Assembly: GCA_016169945.1 (NCBI GenBank)
Contig: JADLSH010000220.1
Span: 3,397,001 to 3,461,000, forward strand
Source of the DNA: Trachythela sp. YZ-2020
Taxonomy: Eukaryota > Cnidaria > Anthozoa > Malacalcyonacea > Clavulariidae
Length of the DNA stretch: 64,000 bases
Reading direction: 5' to 3'
The position numbers were made by a program, and so were the translations under genes. Below are positions 41,735 to 51,870 of this stretch, piece by piece. Position 1 is the stretch's first letter. Each line of letters starts with the position of its first letter. The notes beneath the pieces were generated by a model. The model searched no databases. It saw only the letters and a program-made list of their open reading frames with translations, and was not told the origin of the DNA.

Positions 41735-43139
41735 TCATATGAACAGGACTATCACCAGTCTGAGATGTGATAATGTCAAAAGCCCGTCGTTGTTTTTCAT
41801 TCAAAGTCTCCAGATCAACAACATGTTGTTGACCATCTTGTCGGTATCCATGGTGACCAAGTTCCTCAGCATCCTTTCTCTGTTGATATATCCATCCTGG
41901 GGATTCCTTTAGCAAATCTGTAGGTACAGATCTTACCGCCTCAAACCAGTCAACTGCGTCCCTACTCGACATCCCATTACCCGCTTCATCATAATGTTGG
42001 TTGATTCTGCACAACAACAACCAATCATCAACTTCCTCCTCGTCATTAGGATCAATTTCACTTTCATAATCACCTTCATCATCACTCTGATTATTTTCAT
42101 ATCTTTGACCAGAATGTGCAGCATGAACCATTTCTGATTCAACAGAATACCTAAATACATTCTCTTCAGCAAATTCAGTCTGAAGAAACAAATAGTAAGT
42201 GTTAATAAACATGTCATCACTCTCATCCTGATTATTCCAAGCATTTGATGCGCTACCTTCCCATGGCTTAAACTTTGTAAGCTGATACTTACAGTATTTT
42301 CCAAAATTAGGACCACCGGGATTAGCTGTAACTTTTGGAAATGTTCTGACAATGAACGGATTTTCCCGTTTAGTCAACTCACCTCTGATTTTGGTGTACT
42401 GCGGCGTATATTGCATCAAATTCAATTGAGACAACCCAGTATACCTACTCCTCACTCCTGTGCACTCTCCATAATCTTCTACAACAGATTTCTGAAGAAC
42501 CTCATCTCCTTCATTTTCTGCATCAAGACTAACCTTCCTGCTGTTTTCTAAAGAAATAGTAACAACACTATATGTGCAGCCTACCAATGGCAGACTAAGT
42601 AACATATGTGCTGTTTCTTGGGCTGCCATATCTCTATCTCCAGCTACTTGGATCATAGCTTTCTTGATGGCTGAAGATACTTGGTCATCAGACACTTTCA
42701 GTATTTCAGAGGCAGATTTTGATCGCGGTTCTCCTTTGGCAGCACACTTGGCCATGTATCTTGCACATGCCTTCTCATCTTCAATTACCTGCAAATCCAC
42801 ATTGGCCCGCCAATTTTCAAGCATGACCCTGTTATGCGAATTAAGTATAGACTTATTCTTCTTACCTACAACCTCGTAACTTGGTGCTGTTGCATCTTGT
42901 AATGGTTTTGGGAAACCAAATCTGCATTCTGCAGGAAGATCCAATCTTTTCTCCCTCAAAAAATAGGCTGGACTGCATCTTGTATGCCTTTCTACAGTAT
43001 TAACTAACCTGTGATAGTCATTATCGCGGTTCTAGACTGCTGTGGCTCTTACATCAGATGGGTGAGGGTCTGGTACCCTCCAGTGTTCATCTGGCAGGTC
43101 CTCGTTAACTGTTGTCAGCAGCCAGTCAACATACCTGTT
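41735..43139 (-). pseudogene. Helitron Rep Tyr-motif and helicase start
   Basis: From an acceptor-like tctaattaacag (about 43140) the minus strand reads RYVDWLLTTVNEDLPDEHW, ERHTRCSPAYFLREKRLDL, RVMLENWRANVDLQVIEDEK and ACARYMAKCAAKGEPRSKSA. Active relatives have two Tyr in the YxxKYxxK pattern; here the second is Cys. The frame continues through an acidic region to GDSPVHMIVCRTAGKTYL, a shortened Walker A, where it breaks. One in-frame stop lies near 43031. Confidence 0.75.
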
Positions 43140-43444
43140 AATTAGAAAAAATATAACGATACACAACATCATTCCACTCTCCGATCTGTATTCTAAAACG
43201 ATACTTACTGGTGCGTAATGAGGAGGATGTAATAAATTCCCACACTACAAACGTTAAATCCCAAGGTATTTGATTTTTCATCCAAGATTAACAGTTTTTC
43301 AATTTCAACACTATATTAAAATCCCTTAGATCCAATGAAACCTTAAAATTGCTAGGAAAATTTCATACCTACAATTTTGAAGGAAAATTGAAAATTTGCA
43401 AAATATTCGTTGAAGGTATCAGATAAATTGCAACAGTAACCTAT
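43140..43444 (-). other. Non-coding gap in Rep where HUH motif is expected
   Basis: About 300 bp without coding similarity lies between the Rep N-terminal part and the RYVDWL block. In related elements this interval encodes the HUH metal-binding motif. It is either an intron that swallowed the exon, or a replacement. Confidence 0.5.
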
Positions 43445-44582
43445 TCAGCAATGCCAATCTCTGATAAACTTCTGTAGCCTCTGCATGAAGAACCAATCAG
43501 GCAGATGTGTATTGTCAATTACAGCTTGTGCCCGTTCAGATCTTGAGGCACCCTCATTGCTTTGCAACAGCCTTTGCAAATCAGGCCAATGACTGTCGGC
43601 TGCGCTAAATGAAAAGAAAATTTGGGCAGCCTTTTTGCTCAATCAAGGCTAACAATTGCTGCAGCCTCTGATACCAATACTGATTCGTACCTTGAATTTT
43701 AGACACGTAGCGTTGCAACCTGTTGATCATCTGATTTGCATTCATGGAATTAACCATCTCCTTCCATTCTTCCATTGTCATGTTTGCATCAGCAGGATGT
43801 TGACGTAAGTAAATATTAGCTTGTGACAACAACTGATGTCACTGTTTCATATTTAATGCCCAATAAGGAAACCATGGGTGAGAAGCAAACCTCCATTCAA
43901 ACTTACCATTTGCCAGTTTCTCAGCAATCTTCATTAAGTGTTTGAATGCCTCTGTTAATCCTATACCATGCTGTCTCGCCCTATTTGTTGGATCACCTTT
44001 CCCATAAGGAAACAATGTCGGAAATGCCATAGTAGCCAAACAACCTGTTTTAAATTCATTGACTACATTACCTTCAGTAGACGGCCAGCCTAAGGGATCA
44101 ACCTCATTTACTGCATCTTGGATAGCTGCATTGTCTTTTCTCTGTCTTTGACGCGTAGGAATAAATGATGTACTACCATTTCCTAAAACTAATTCTTCAA
44201 CACTAGCATTAGCACTCATTACAGGGTCTTGGGGAGGCCCTGCATTATCAACATGAACCTAAAGTTCATTTTCATCGACAACATACCTTAGCTCATCTGG
44301 TATACCATCTTCTGGTAAACTTTGGATAACATCTCGATCAATTTCAATGTCCTTAAAAAATGGATTGTTTGTCTTCAACCATAATATAGCCTCCAGAACC
44401 CTGTGTCGGCGCACAGTGAAATCTCTATGTGTGTCGTGAGCACCATGTCTTCGCACAATCATAACAGGCAAGTCAGCTACATGTGCTGGCAACCTATGCA
44501 AGAAACTTTGAATACCTTGCGGTAAGTTTAGTACATGCCCCTTATACCCCCTCTGCCCACCATGCTTTCTATACACTCTCAT
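43445..44582 (-). pseudogene. Helitron Rep N-terminal domain
   Basis: Minus-strand pieces: MRVYRKHGGQRGYKGHVLNL, LPQGIQSFLHRLPAH, PVMIVRRHG, GCLATMAFPTLFPYGKGDPT, FEWRFASHPWFPYWALNMKQ, QANIYLRQHPADANMTMEEW and FSAADSHWPDLQRLLQ. This is the conserved N-terminal domain of Helitron Rep/helicases. Stops at 44259 and 43839 lie in frame; the second replaces a likely Arg codon (cga to tga). A frameshift occurs near 43625. Confidence 0.8.
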
Positions 44583-44890
44583 AATGGTGGAAAAACCATT
44601 GAAATTAACATTTCTTCTACCTGTGTCAAACCTCTTAACTGTTCAGGAACAATTCCTTTCCTCGCCAGTACTTGCAGCCCTACTCTTTGCCAATCGACAT
44701 TCTCTTTGTTCTGGTGTCTCCCTTTCCTCGCCTGTACTTGTTTCAGCCTTCGTTTTTTTGCAGCCCTACGCTTTGCCAACCGATACCGCTTTTCCTCTGC
44801 TCGTTTTTTTTCACTTAGTTTTGCGAGTCTTTCTGCGTCTGTATCTTTTTCTTTTTTGTCTTGCTCTTTCTTCTTTTTGCTAGTCGGCAT
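44579..44890 (-). pseudogene. Helitron ORF start, basic N-terminus
   Basis: From an ATG at 44890 a Lys/Arg/Glu-rich stretch (MPTSKKKKEQDKKEKDTDAE) leads to RGLTQVEEMLISMVFPPL, where the frame ends in an overlap ATGA with the next piece. A one-base shift separates it from the Rep domain. The charged start resembles a nuclear-localisation region. Confidence 0.6.
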
Positions 44891-45251
44891 TTTCTTTTTT
44901 TAAATGTGGTTGTTTTGAAATTTTTATCGATATTTCTTCACAAAATTTTACTAAAAATGGAGCGGAAATATAAACTTTTTAAAAAAGTTTATAAAGTGGC
45001 TGTTAAATTTCTGACGTAACATATAAAAACAAAAGCGTTGTCTTAGTCAATCATGATGTTGGTGGTTACTAGTTTTCTCTCGGCTTGCACTTGCGCATGC
45101 GCATAGTTTACGAAAAGATCCTGCCCAGTCCAGTCCATGACAAAAAAAAAATGGCGGACGACTTTGCATTCCACAATGTTTTCACATACCCGGGCGTAAA
45201 TATCCGTGCGGAATTAGGACCCTCGCACGGCGCTTCGCGCCGGCTCGGGGA
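44891..45251 (-). promoter_or_regulatory. Helitron 5' leader and terminal hairpin
   Basis: Contains the GGCGCGAAGCGCC hairpin near the 5' end and a ~170-bp region (45080-45251) that is nearly identical to 50280-50446. Presumably carries the promoter of the Rep/helicase gene. Confidence 0.5.
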
Positions 45252-46060
45252 TAAAGTAATATACATTCTACCTTGAAATTTAACTTAACTGTGTTTAAAC
45301 ATACCATTAATTTATAAAAGGAAGAAAACAAGGGACCACGACCGAAAATAGAGCCAAACAAAGGTCAAAAGCCTACCAAAAGTACTTTACACTCGATACT
45401 TTCACGAAATAACCAAAAAATAGCTACTGAACTGGTTACTCTTCGCGCCGAAACTTATCAAAACAAAACAGCTTCGAGCTCAAAGGTCAATGTTTACAAC
45501 ATGTCCGCTCAAAATTTTCTAAATTTCAACTGGTCGTACGTACATATACTAATGGAGCAGCCAGAAATACATAAAAACGACCGATCTAGATTGCATGGTT
45601 AAACAGCTTTATTTGAAAGGGTAACTTGTTTACTGTCCACTTACCGATCACTTTATCCACTTCAAAACGTGCGAAAGAGCCGTTTTCGAAGGCAGCTTTT
45701 TGCCGAACATGCTTCACACTTGTGTAAACTCGAAAGCAATTTTCCCGCAATTCTTCATAACCACTACTAACAATAATAGGTTTACACCAGTGTGCTGAAC
45801 ATAAAGCAGCTAAATTAAAAAATATATAGCATCGCATAAATTTCACTTTGTGCGACCGCCATTTGTCAAGAGATGGAACAATAACCTCTTTTACAGGCAT
45901 GCATTGCGATAGCTGGAATTGCACATTCTTATTTCAATAATCCATTTCTCGAAATAAGAAAAAGGTGAAAAAATCGTTTTTGTAGGTAAGTACATCCGTT
46001 CTTGTTTTAACAAATTAACAATTCTTGCCAAGACAAATTGTGCAATTTTACTTATTTTAG
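45252..46060 (-). repeat. Right inverted arm, outer part
   Basis: Complement of 35450-36435, e.g. gcgaagagtaaccagttcag shared with 36240. Outer limit approximate (tgcaattttac at 46041 pairs with gtaaaattgca at 35458). Confidence 0.8.
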
Positions 46061-46079
46061 TACTATTTTGCTTTATCGT

Positions 46080-47640
46080 TGAACGGGAACGCGCTTGTTG
46101 CTCCGCGATTTTTCAACTCTGTGCTATTAAATTAAAAATACTGTAATTCAAACTCGGACAATCTAATGGGAGAACTACACCTGTGCTGGACGGGTAATTT
46201 TGAACAACTGAAGCAGTTTGTGAACGAATTGAAAACATGTGGGTCTCACCAGGCAGGGACAAGAAGAAATACAGCGATGGCGACACTTCAATTTCGTGGC
46301 GTAAAGGTAATAAAGTGTTGCAAATAGAAGGTAAAAAGAAGAAGCAGATAAATGCCAAGTTATGCTCAATAATATATAATGAAACTTCTCACATATTGCC
46401 CGAGGAAACTTGTGCTATAAATAATCAAAGTGGCGTCTCCCATCACACAACGAGTGAGTTGTCTGTTGAAATGGACGGTGTTAAGCTAGACATAGCAATT
46501 GCTGAGAGAAACATTAATAATAACAGTCTCGCTATTAAGAATGTTGAAGCTCGCCTAAATAAGGTAACAAAAGAATTCGAAAAAGTTAGTCAACAACTTG
46601 ATAATTATCGTAAAGCAGATATATACTTCTCAAACAATCAGCACAGTGATCAACCTTCACCAGAATTTGATTATTCTAATATGGCTGGTATAAATTTCTC
46701 TGCGGGGGAAAATTTTGTTGTGACAAAGCCACTAGTACAATAGATTTAACCGTAAACAACCAAATTAACGAAGCTAATGTTGTTGAATTTTCCCCAGAGA
46801 GCACGTCACCTATAGAAATATTAGATAAAGCCACAGAAGATAGCCGTTTTAATCAGCCTTGCATAATACCTGATATAGCACAATATGACAATAGTTCAGA
46901 CGAGCAAAGATGTATTGTCCTTGAAATTGGCTCTGAAATCAAAGAACCTGGACTTAATGATGCGTCCAATGTTATGCAAAATCAAACCGTATATAATAAT
47001 CAAACAAAAAGCGATAATTACCTAGTGGACGCTGAGTTCGCAAATGAATTGGATAGTTCCCTCCTTTTAGATGAACTAGTAACCCCCAAAATAACCGAAG
47101 ATGTAATCTCTGTGCATGCAGAGAAATCGCTAAATTGCATAATCGAGGCTAATAGTAAACAAAAACCCACAAATCGTGATATGGCATGGATTGGCAATTT
47201 ACCACTGGTTGAATTTTCCACCTCAGTTAATGACCCTAGTGTAGCGCCAATTAAAGTACAGAGTCACCCATTTCAACAATTGTACGTAAATCAAATTGTA
47301 TGAAAAAAGTTCAGGAAAGCCAAAGTCACCCGGGAAAAATATCAACAACGGATCAATGCCAACTATCCCATAGTCCCGAACCATGTTACATTAACAATAA
47401 TAGTATGCCGTCCTTCAAGCTGCCTAGAGATTCTCAACGTCGAACCAATTTGATCCATTTAAATCTGCAAATACTACCAACACTATACCTGTTAGAATAA
47501 ATAATCGTCCTCATACCCGTACCCGTACCAGCCAAGGTCGCCACAGGCCTCGAGGCCCTGACACACTTAACCCCAAAAGTATTGTACTTGTACAAGAGCC
47601 CAATGCCTATGTTTCAAAGCCACATTTACCTAGTTTCTGT
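46080..47640 (+). pseudogene. LINE 1, ORF1 region
   Basis: From an ATG at 46167 the frame reads LHLCWTGNFEQLKQFVNELK, then shifts by one base into VSPGRDKKKYSDGDTSISWR, a conserved ORF1 start of cnidarian CR1-like LINEs. It continues through a likely coiled coil (46500-46640: AIKNVEARLNKVTKEFEKVS), a stop at 46743, acidic stretches in further frames, and a basic segment near 47500. At least three lesions. Confidence 0.5.
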
Positions 47641-47649
47641 TGAATCAAT

Positions 47650-48220
47650 GCCAGGTCGCTGCTTCCAAAAATAGATGAACTTACTCTGATTTTAAGTCAT
47701 CACCAACTCAATTTCGTGGCAGTTACTGAATCGTGCTTAAACAACGACATCGATGATGAACTCGTCTCGATTAATGGGTACAATATGTTCCGTAAAGACC
47801 GCTCTGGCCACCGTGGAGGTGGAATCTGTGCTTATCTATCACAGGGTATCCTCGTCAAGCGTAGGATAGACCTGGAACACGAAAATTTAGAATGTTTGTG
47901 GCTTCGCCAAACTCGTCTCCCCAGACCGCTTTCTGGTATAGCAGTGTGTATTGTTTATCATCCATCTGGCTTACCCATACAAGACCATCGCCTACTTAAT
48001 GAATATTTAGTTGCAACAGCAGATACAATACGCAACCAACATCCCAACTGTGCCTTGGTTCTCCTTGTCGATTTTAACGACCTTGACACATCGAACATAT
48101 TATCAAGTCATAGCTTGAAACAAGTTGTCAAAGCCACCACAAGAGGAACAGCTATTTTGGATCTGATAATTACGAACCAACCAAACCTGTATGAACACCC
48201 CCCCAGGTTTTAGCCCCTCT
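47650..48220 (+). pseudogene. LINE 1, APE-type endonuclease
   Basis: Encodes FVAVTESCLNND, YNMFRKDRSGHRGGGICAYL, LSGIAVCIVYHP, LVLLVDFNDLD and RGTAILDLIITN, the ordered motifs of an apurinic-type endonuclease domain. The usual GDFN is VDFN here. The frame ends at 48213, near the end of the domain. Confidence 0.7.
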
Positions 48221-48319
48221 AGGATCGTCGGACCACAACATTGTAACATGGTCACCCAGCTCAGTGAATGCCAATTCCAATTCGTGTATATAGCCTGCCA
48301 AACGTCGTATCCGGCGCTA

Positions 48320-49401
48320 CCCTCGGTCTGGCGTTGAAGTTTTGGAGAGATGGATTGCTACGCATGACTGGTTCGGTGAGCAAGGGACTAACCAAACCGT
48401 GGACGAAGTAAACTCATCCTTCACATTAGATCTTAGGGAAGCCATTGACCGTATACTCCCCCTAAAGACCATGAAGTGGCATCAAACTGAGAAACCTTGG
48501 ATAACTCCAGCTATAAAAAAACTGATGAAAGCCCGACATAAAGCATTCCATAACCATAATACCCTCTATGGCAGTCGCTAAGATGCAAAGTCCAAGATGA
48601 GATAACGCGAAGAAAGAAAACATTCTACAAAAACAAAGTTCAATACCTAAAAAGCAGTGACTGTCGCAAGTGGTGGAAAATCATTAACAAAATGGCTGGC
48701 AAATCCGAAACAACAAACCCTATCATCCTAGAACACAACGGAGAAACCCTGAACAATTTTCAATCGTCCAATGCCCTCAACAAATTCTATATTTCTGTTA
48801 ATGCTGATATTCCTCCATTAGATGTGAACGTATTACCCTCGTTTCCACCATCAAACGAAAGCGTGCCTATCATCGAATGTTACGAAGTCTGTAAGAAACA
48901 TCCGAGCAGTTCAACCCTTTAAAGGCCCCCGGACCTGACAATGTACCATGTCGAATTTTAAAGGAGTTTGCTTACGTGCTAGCTAAACCAGTTACCGCCA
49001 TATTCAATGTATCTCTTTCTACTGGAGTAGTGCCGAATATTTGGAAGGAATCTAACATTATCCCAATCCCTAAAACAAAGCAACCGACTAGCGAAGGCGA
49101 TACTAGATCGATATCGTTAACATCGTGCTTGTCCAAAGTATTAGAGGATTTTGTTGTGGCTCGGTTGATTGATGATGTGAAAGAAAATATCGACCCATGT
49201 CAGTTTGGTTGCCTGAAAGGGACATCCACCAATTTCTGTCTTCTGGATATGCTCCATACCTGGCTGTCCCGTCTTGACGGACATGGTGCTCATTTACGTA
49301 TTTGTTTCCTGGATATTTCCAAAGCTTTTGACCGTATAGGTTATAATTTACTAATTGAGAAACTGATAAATTTGGGAGTCAGACGCTCCCTGATACCTTG
49401 G
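48320..49401 (+). pseudogene. LINE 1, reverse transcriptase, first half
   Basis: Pieces in several frames: ERWIATHDWFGEQGTNQTV, KPWITPAIKKLMKARHKAF, FNPLKAPGPDNVPCRI-like residues, NIWKESNIIPIPKTKQPTS, DTRSISLTSCLSKVLEDFV and motif A CFLDISKAFDRIGY (about 49303-49344). The coding sequence stops at PWIN, exactly where LINE 2 is inserted (duplication ATTAAC 49402-49407). Confidence 0.75.
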
Positions 49402-49608
49402 ATTAACATAGAAGGATCTAATAGTACTACGTTTACGGTCGAGTGACCTCCGCTTTTTCCGGCCCTAAAAGAAGTAATTTCTCAATTTATACTGATCATC
49501 TACAAATCAATTTAATGCTAAAGACCTGGTTCGTTTATTCATCGTATTTTGCAGTTGATGTAAATTCATTGAAAAGAATTATTTTGGATTATCTTATGGT
49601 CATTTGTA

Positions 49609-50446
49609 CTAGAAATACATGCATGCAGAATCCCCTCACCCATTTGAACCAAACAATTTACTCCCCAAAGGTTATTTTAACATGAAGTACTGAGTCGACA
49701 AATGTAACCATGGTAACACGCAACATTGTATATTTTTTATATTTTAATTTGTACAAATATTATTTTGTTTTTAACTATAAAATTATCAATTGCCCAACTA
49801 TATAAAGTGGGTATGATATTATGTGCACTTTTAGCTTTGATTTACTGTAACATTCAACCTTAGACGTTCACAAAACGTTTCAAAAAACTTCAACTGCTTT
49901 TCGAGGAGTATTTTTATACTTCGCACTTTCTTTTGCAATGAAGTTTTTGAGATTTTGAATCAATACTAAAATACTCTAAAAGATCAATAAATGTTGTATT
50001 GACCACGCAGAATGATCTACATATTTTCAATTTCACAAACTATACTGCATGCAGCATGCTATGTTAAAAAATCGGCAAAGCAAGCATGTAAAATAGACAC
50101 TTGCCTGTTTAAAACGCTCCTTTTTCGGTCTTTCGACTGTTTTTCCTCTTGTTAATTTGTCCTCTAAATAACTTTCATTTATCTTTTTTTGGTGACTTAA
50201 CATATAAACTTACTTACATAGAGACTTACTTATAAAATGAGTGCAAAACTTTTTTGAAAAAAGTTTGCAAAATGGAAGTCTTCTCTCGGCTTGAACTTGC
50301 GCATGCGCATAACTTACGAAAAGGTCGAGTCCATGACAAAAAAAAATGGCGGACGACTTTGCATTCCACAATGTTTTCACATACCCGGGTGTAAATCTCC
50401 GAGCGGAATTAGTACCCTCGCACGGCGCTTCGCGCCGGCTCGGGGA
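49609..50446 (-). mobile_element. Helitron 2, non-autonomous, 838 bp
   Basis: On the minus strand it begins TCCCCGAGCCGGCGCG (preceded by A) and ends CTGCATGCATGTATTTCTAG followed by T, the same termini as the 6.8-kb Helitron. The first ~170 bp are nearly identical to that element. No coding capacity; presumably mobilised by the larger relative. Confidence 0.8.
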
Positions 50447-50964
50447 TGATATTATTGTGACGCTCACTACACTCGTTCACATATACGATATCTTTGTCAT
50501 TGTTTGTTCTATTCGCCTGTAACTTTCCAAGTTATCTAGAAACTGTGTTCCTGTTCTCATTTGTAAATTTCGTGTTATTTGGATGCACTGTTCGTGATTT
50601 ATTGTACTTTTATTATTTTGACCGTTTGAACTTCTGAATTTAAATTTTGTCTGGCGTTGCGTTTCATAGCAACAACAACTTAAAGGAATTACGGCGTTGT
50701 GTCTTGGCTCTGGATGACCGCTGTTGAAAGTAAACTTTTTTTATATTTGGATTGATGCTTATCTCATGAATAGTCCCATTTTCATTCACTTGGGTTTTTA
50801 TTGGCGCAATATTTCGTGACTAATAATTATGTTCGTGGTCGCCGCATTTATAGTATAGCGGGTTATCAATTATCTTGAAAAGTATCTGCTAACTCTTATC
50901 GCTAAGCTACTTGACTTATGACCTCAACTCAACAATTCAACTATCAGTGATCTAGCATATTATA
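50447..50964 (+). other. LINE 2 5' leader, distal part
   Basis: Non-coding leader before the first ATG of LINE 2; the proximal part is 49408-49608 across the Helitron. Confidence 0.5.
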
Positions 50965-51411
50965 ATGGTGGCTGCACGTGAATTCTGCTATATCTTTTTG
51001 TCGGTTATTGTACAATTACTACTGTTATACTCCCGAATCCATCGCAATGGAAACATCAATAATCGTTCCCCTATTAACGTGCAAACGCGTTTTACAGAAG
51101 AAGGTTTCAGTGCCTTGACATGGAAAATTTTTCAACCTCTTGCATTTAACTTTGTAAATAGTATCAGTCGTAAACCTTTGAAGTATTCTACCCGTAACTT
51201 TTCAAGTCCCAGGGGCATTTTTTTTGGCCTCCTACTCTTATGTGGAGATATCGAAAGTCATCCTGGTCCGGCTAATCACATTCAAAATGTATCTAGTAGT
51301 GTAAAATGCCTTCTATTAAATGCAAGAAGTTTAAAAAGTCAGCACAAATCTACCATAGAATCAAATAGAACGTTGTACAACTTGCAACATTTTCAAGATC
51401 TTGTGCATAAA
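50965..51411 (+). pseudogene. LINE 2, N-terminal region with 2A-like motif
   Basis: An ATG at 50965 opens MVAAREFCYIFLSVIVQLLL, a hydrophobic start resembling a signal sequence. Residues 87-102 read FGLLLLCGDIESHPGP, a 2A-like ribosome-skipping motif in which the usual Asn of NPGP is His (51244-51270). It is followed by CLLLNARSLKSQHKS, the start of an APE endonuclease. After FQDLVH the frame breaks: nearly all of the endonuclease is deleted. Confidence 0.65.
51244..51270 (+). other. 2A-like motif GDIESHPGP
   Basis: Matches D-(V/I)-E-x-N-P-G-P except His for Asn. 2A motifs at the N-terminus of LINE proteins are known from sea urchin and other invertebrate CR1/L2 elements. The His change probably abolishes skipping. 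Confidence 0.6.
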
Positions 51412-51870
51412 TGAAGTTCTGAAACCAGACGAAGCAGAGATATTTTCAGACCATTGTGTTATTTTTTTCGATCTAAAAGTTTCCGTCAAAGCTCCACCCA
51501 AGATACGCCGTTGTGTTTACGATTATCGGAGAGGTGATTTTCAAGGCTTACGATCTACTCTACATGCAGCAAATTTGTCCAACCTTATCTTGGATGATGG
51601 CGATGACATAAACAACGACTGGCTTCGCTGGAAGAAGTCATTTCATGCAAGTGTAACTAAATACATTCCCCGAAAAATATTAAAAGGTAGGAATCCTTTG
51701 CCTTGGATCAATGGTGAAATTAAATAATTAATCTCATTAAAAAGAAAGAAACAATTCGACAAAAACTGAAACGTTCACCAACCTCCGATTATCTCAAAAC
51801 AAAATTCAAAGATTTACGCCGTGAAGTTAAGCGTTTAATTCGTGAAGGTCGGAACACATTTTTTGGGTTA
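51412..51870 (+). pseudogene. LINE 2, endonuclease end and linker
   Basis: Begins VLKPDEAEIFSDHCVIFFDL, the SDH motif at the end of the APE domain, and runs into RRCVYDYRRGDFQGLRSTL and FHASVTKYIPRKILKGRNPL. A stop at 51727 and a one-base change separate it from the RT frame. Confidence 0.6.

Larger units (their letters stand above)
38461..45251 (-). mobile_element. Autonomous-type Helitron (6791 bp), decayed
   Basis: On the minus strand the element begins TCCCCGAGCCGGCGCG with a GC-rich hairpin and ends GCATGCATGTATTTCTAG. It is flanked by A (5') and T (3') with no duplication, as Helitrons require. Flanks 38440-38460 and 45252-45300 join to give the sequence seen intact at about 36436 in the left arm of the host transposon. 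It encodes a Rep/helicase (44890 to 40589), now disrupted. Confidence 0.85.
35450..46060. mobile_element. ISL2EU-like DNA transposon interrupted by a Helitron
   Basis: Inverted arms of about 1.2 kb (35450-36722 on the left; 38187-38460 plus 45252-46060 on the right) enclose two convergent genes: a SWIM-domain protein read rightward and a THAP/coiled-coil transposase read leftward. THAP transposase together with a second accessory gene fits the ISL2EU group, which I know from the literature to carry a YqaJ-type protein; the YqaJ part is not visible here. A 6.8-kb Helitron sits inside the right arm. Outer borders are approximate because the subterminal parts differ in length. Original size without the Helitron: about 3.8 kb. 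Confidence 0.6.

Noticed and set aside
44535..44903. Plus-strand Ser/Leu/Phe-rich frames
   Set aside because: They are the complement of the Lys/Arg-rich start of the Helitron protein.
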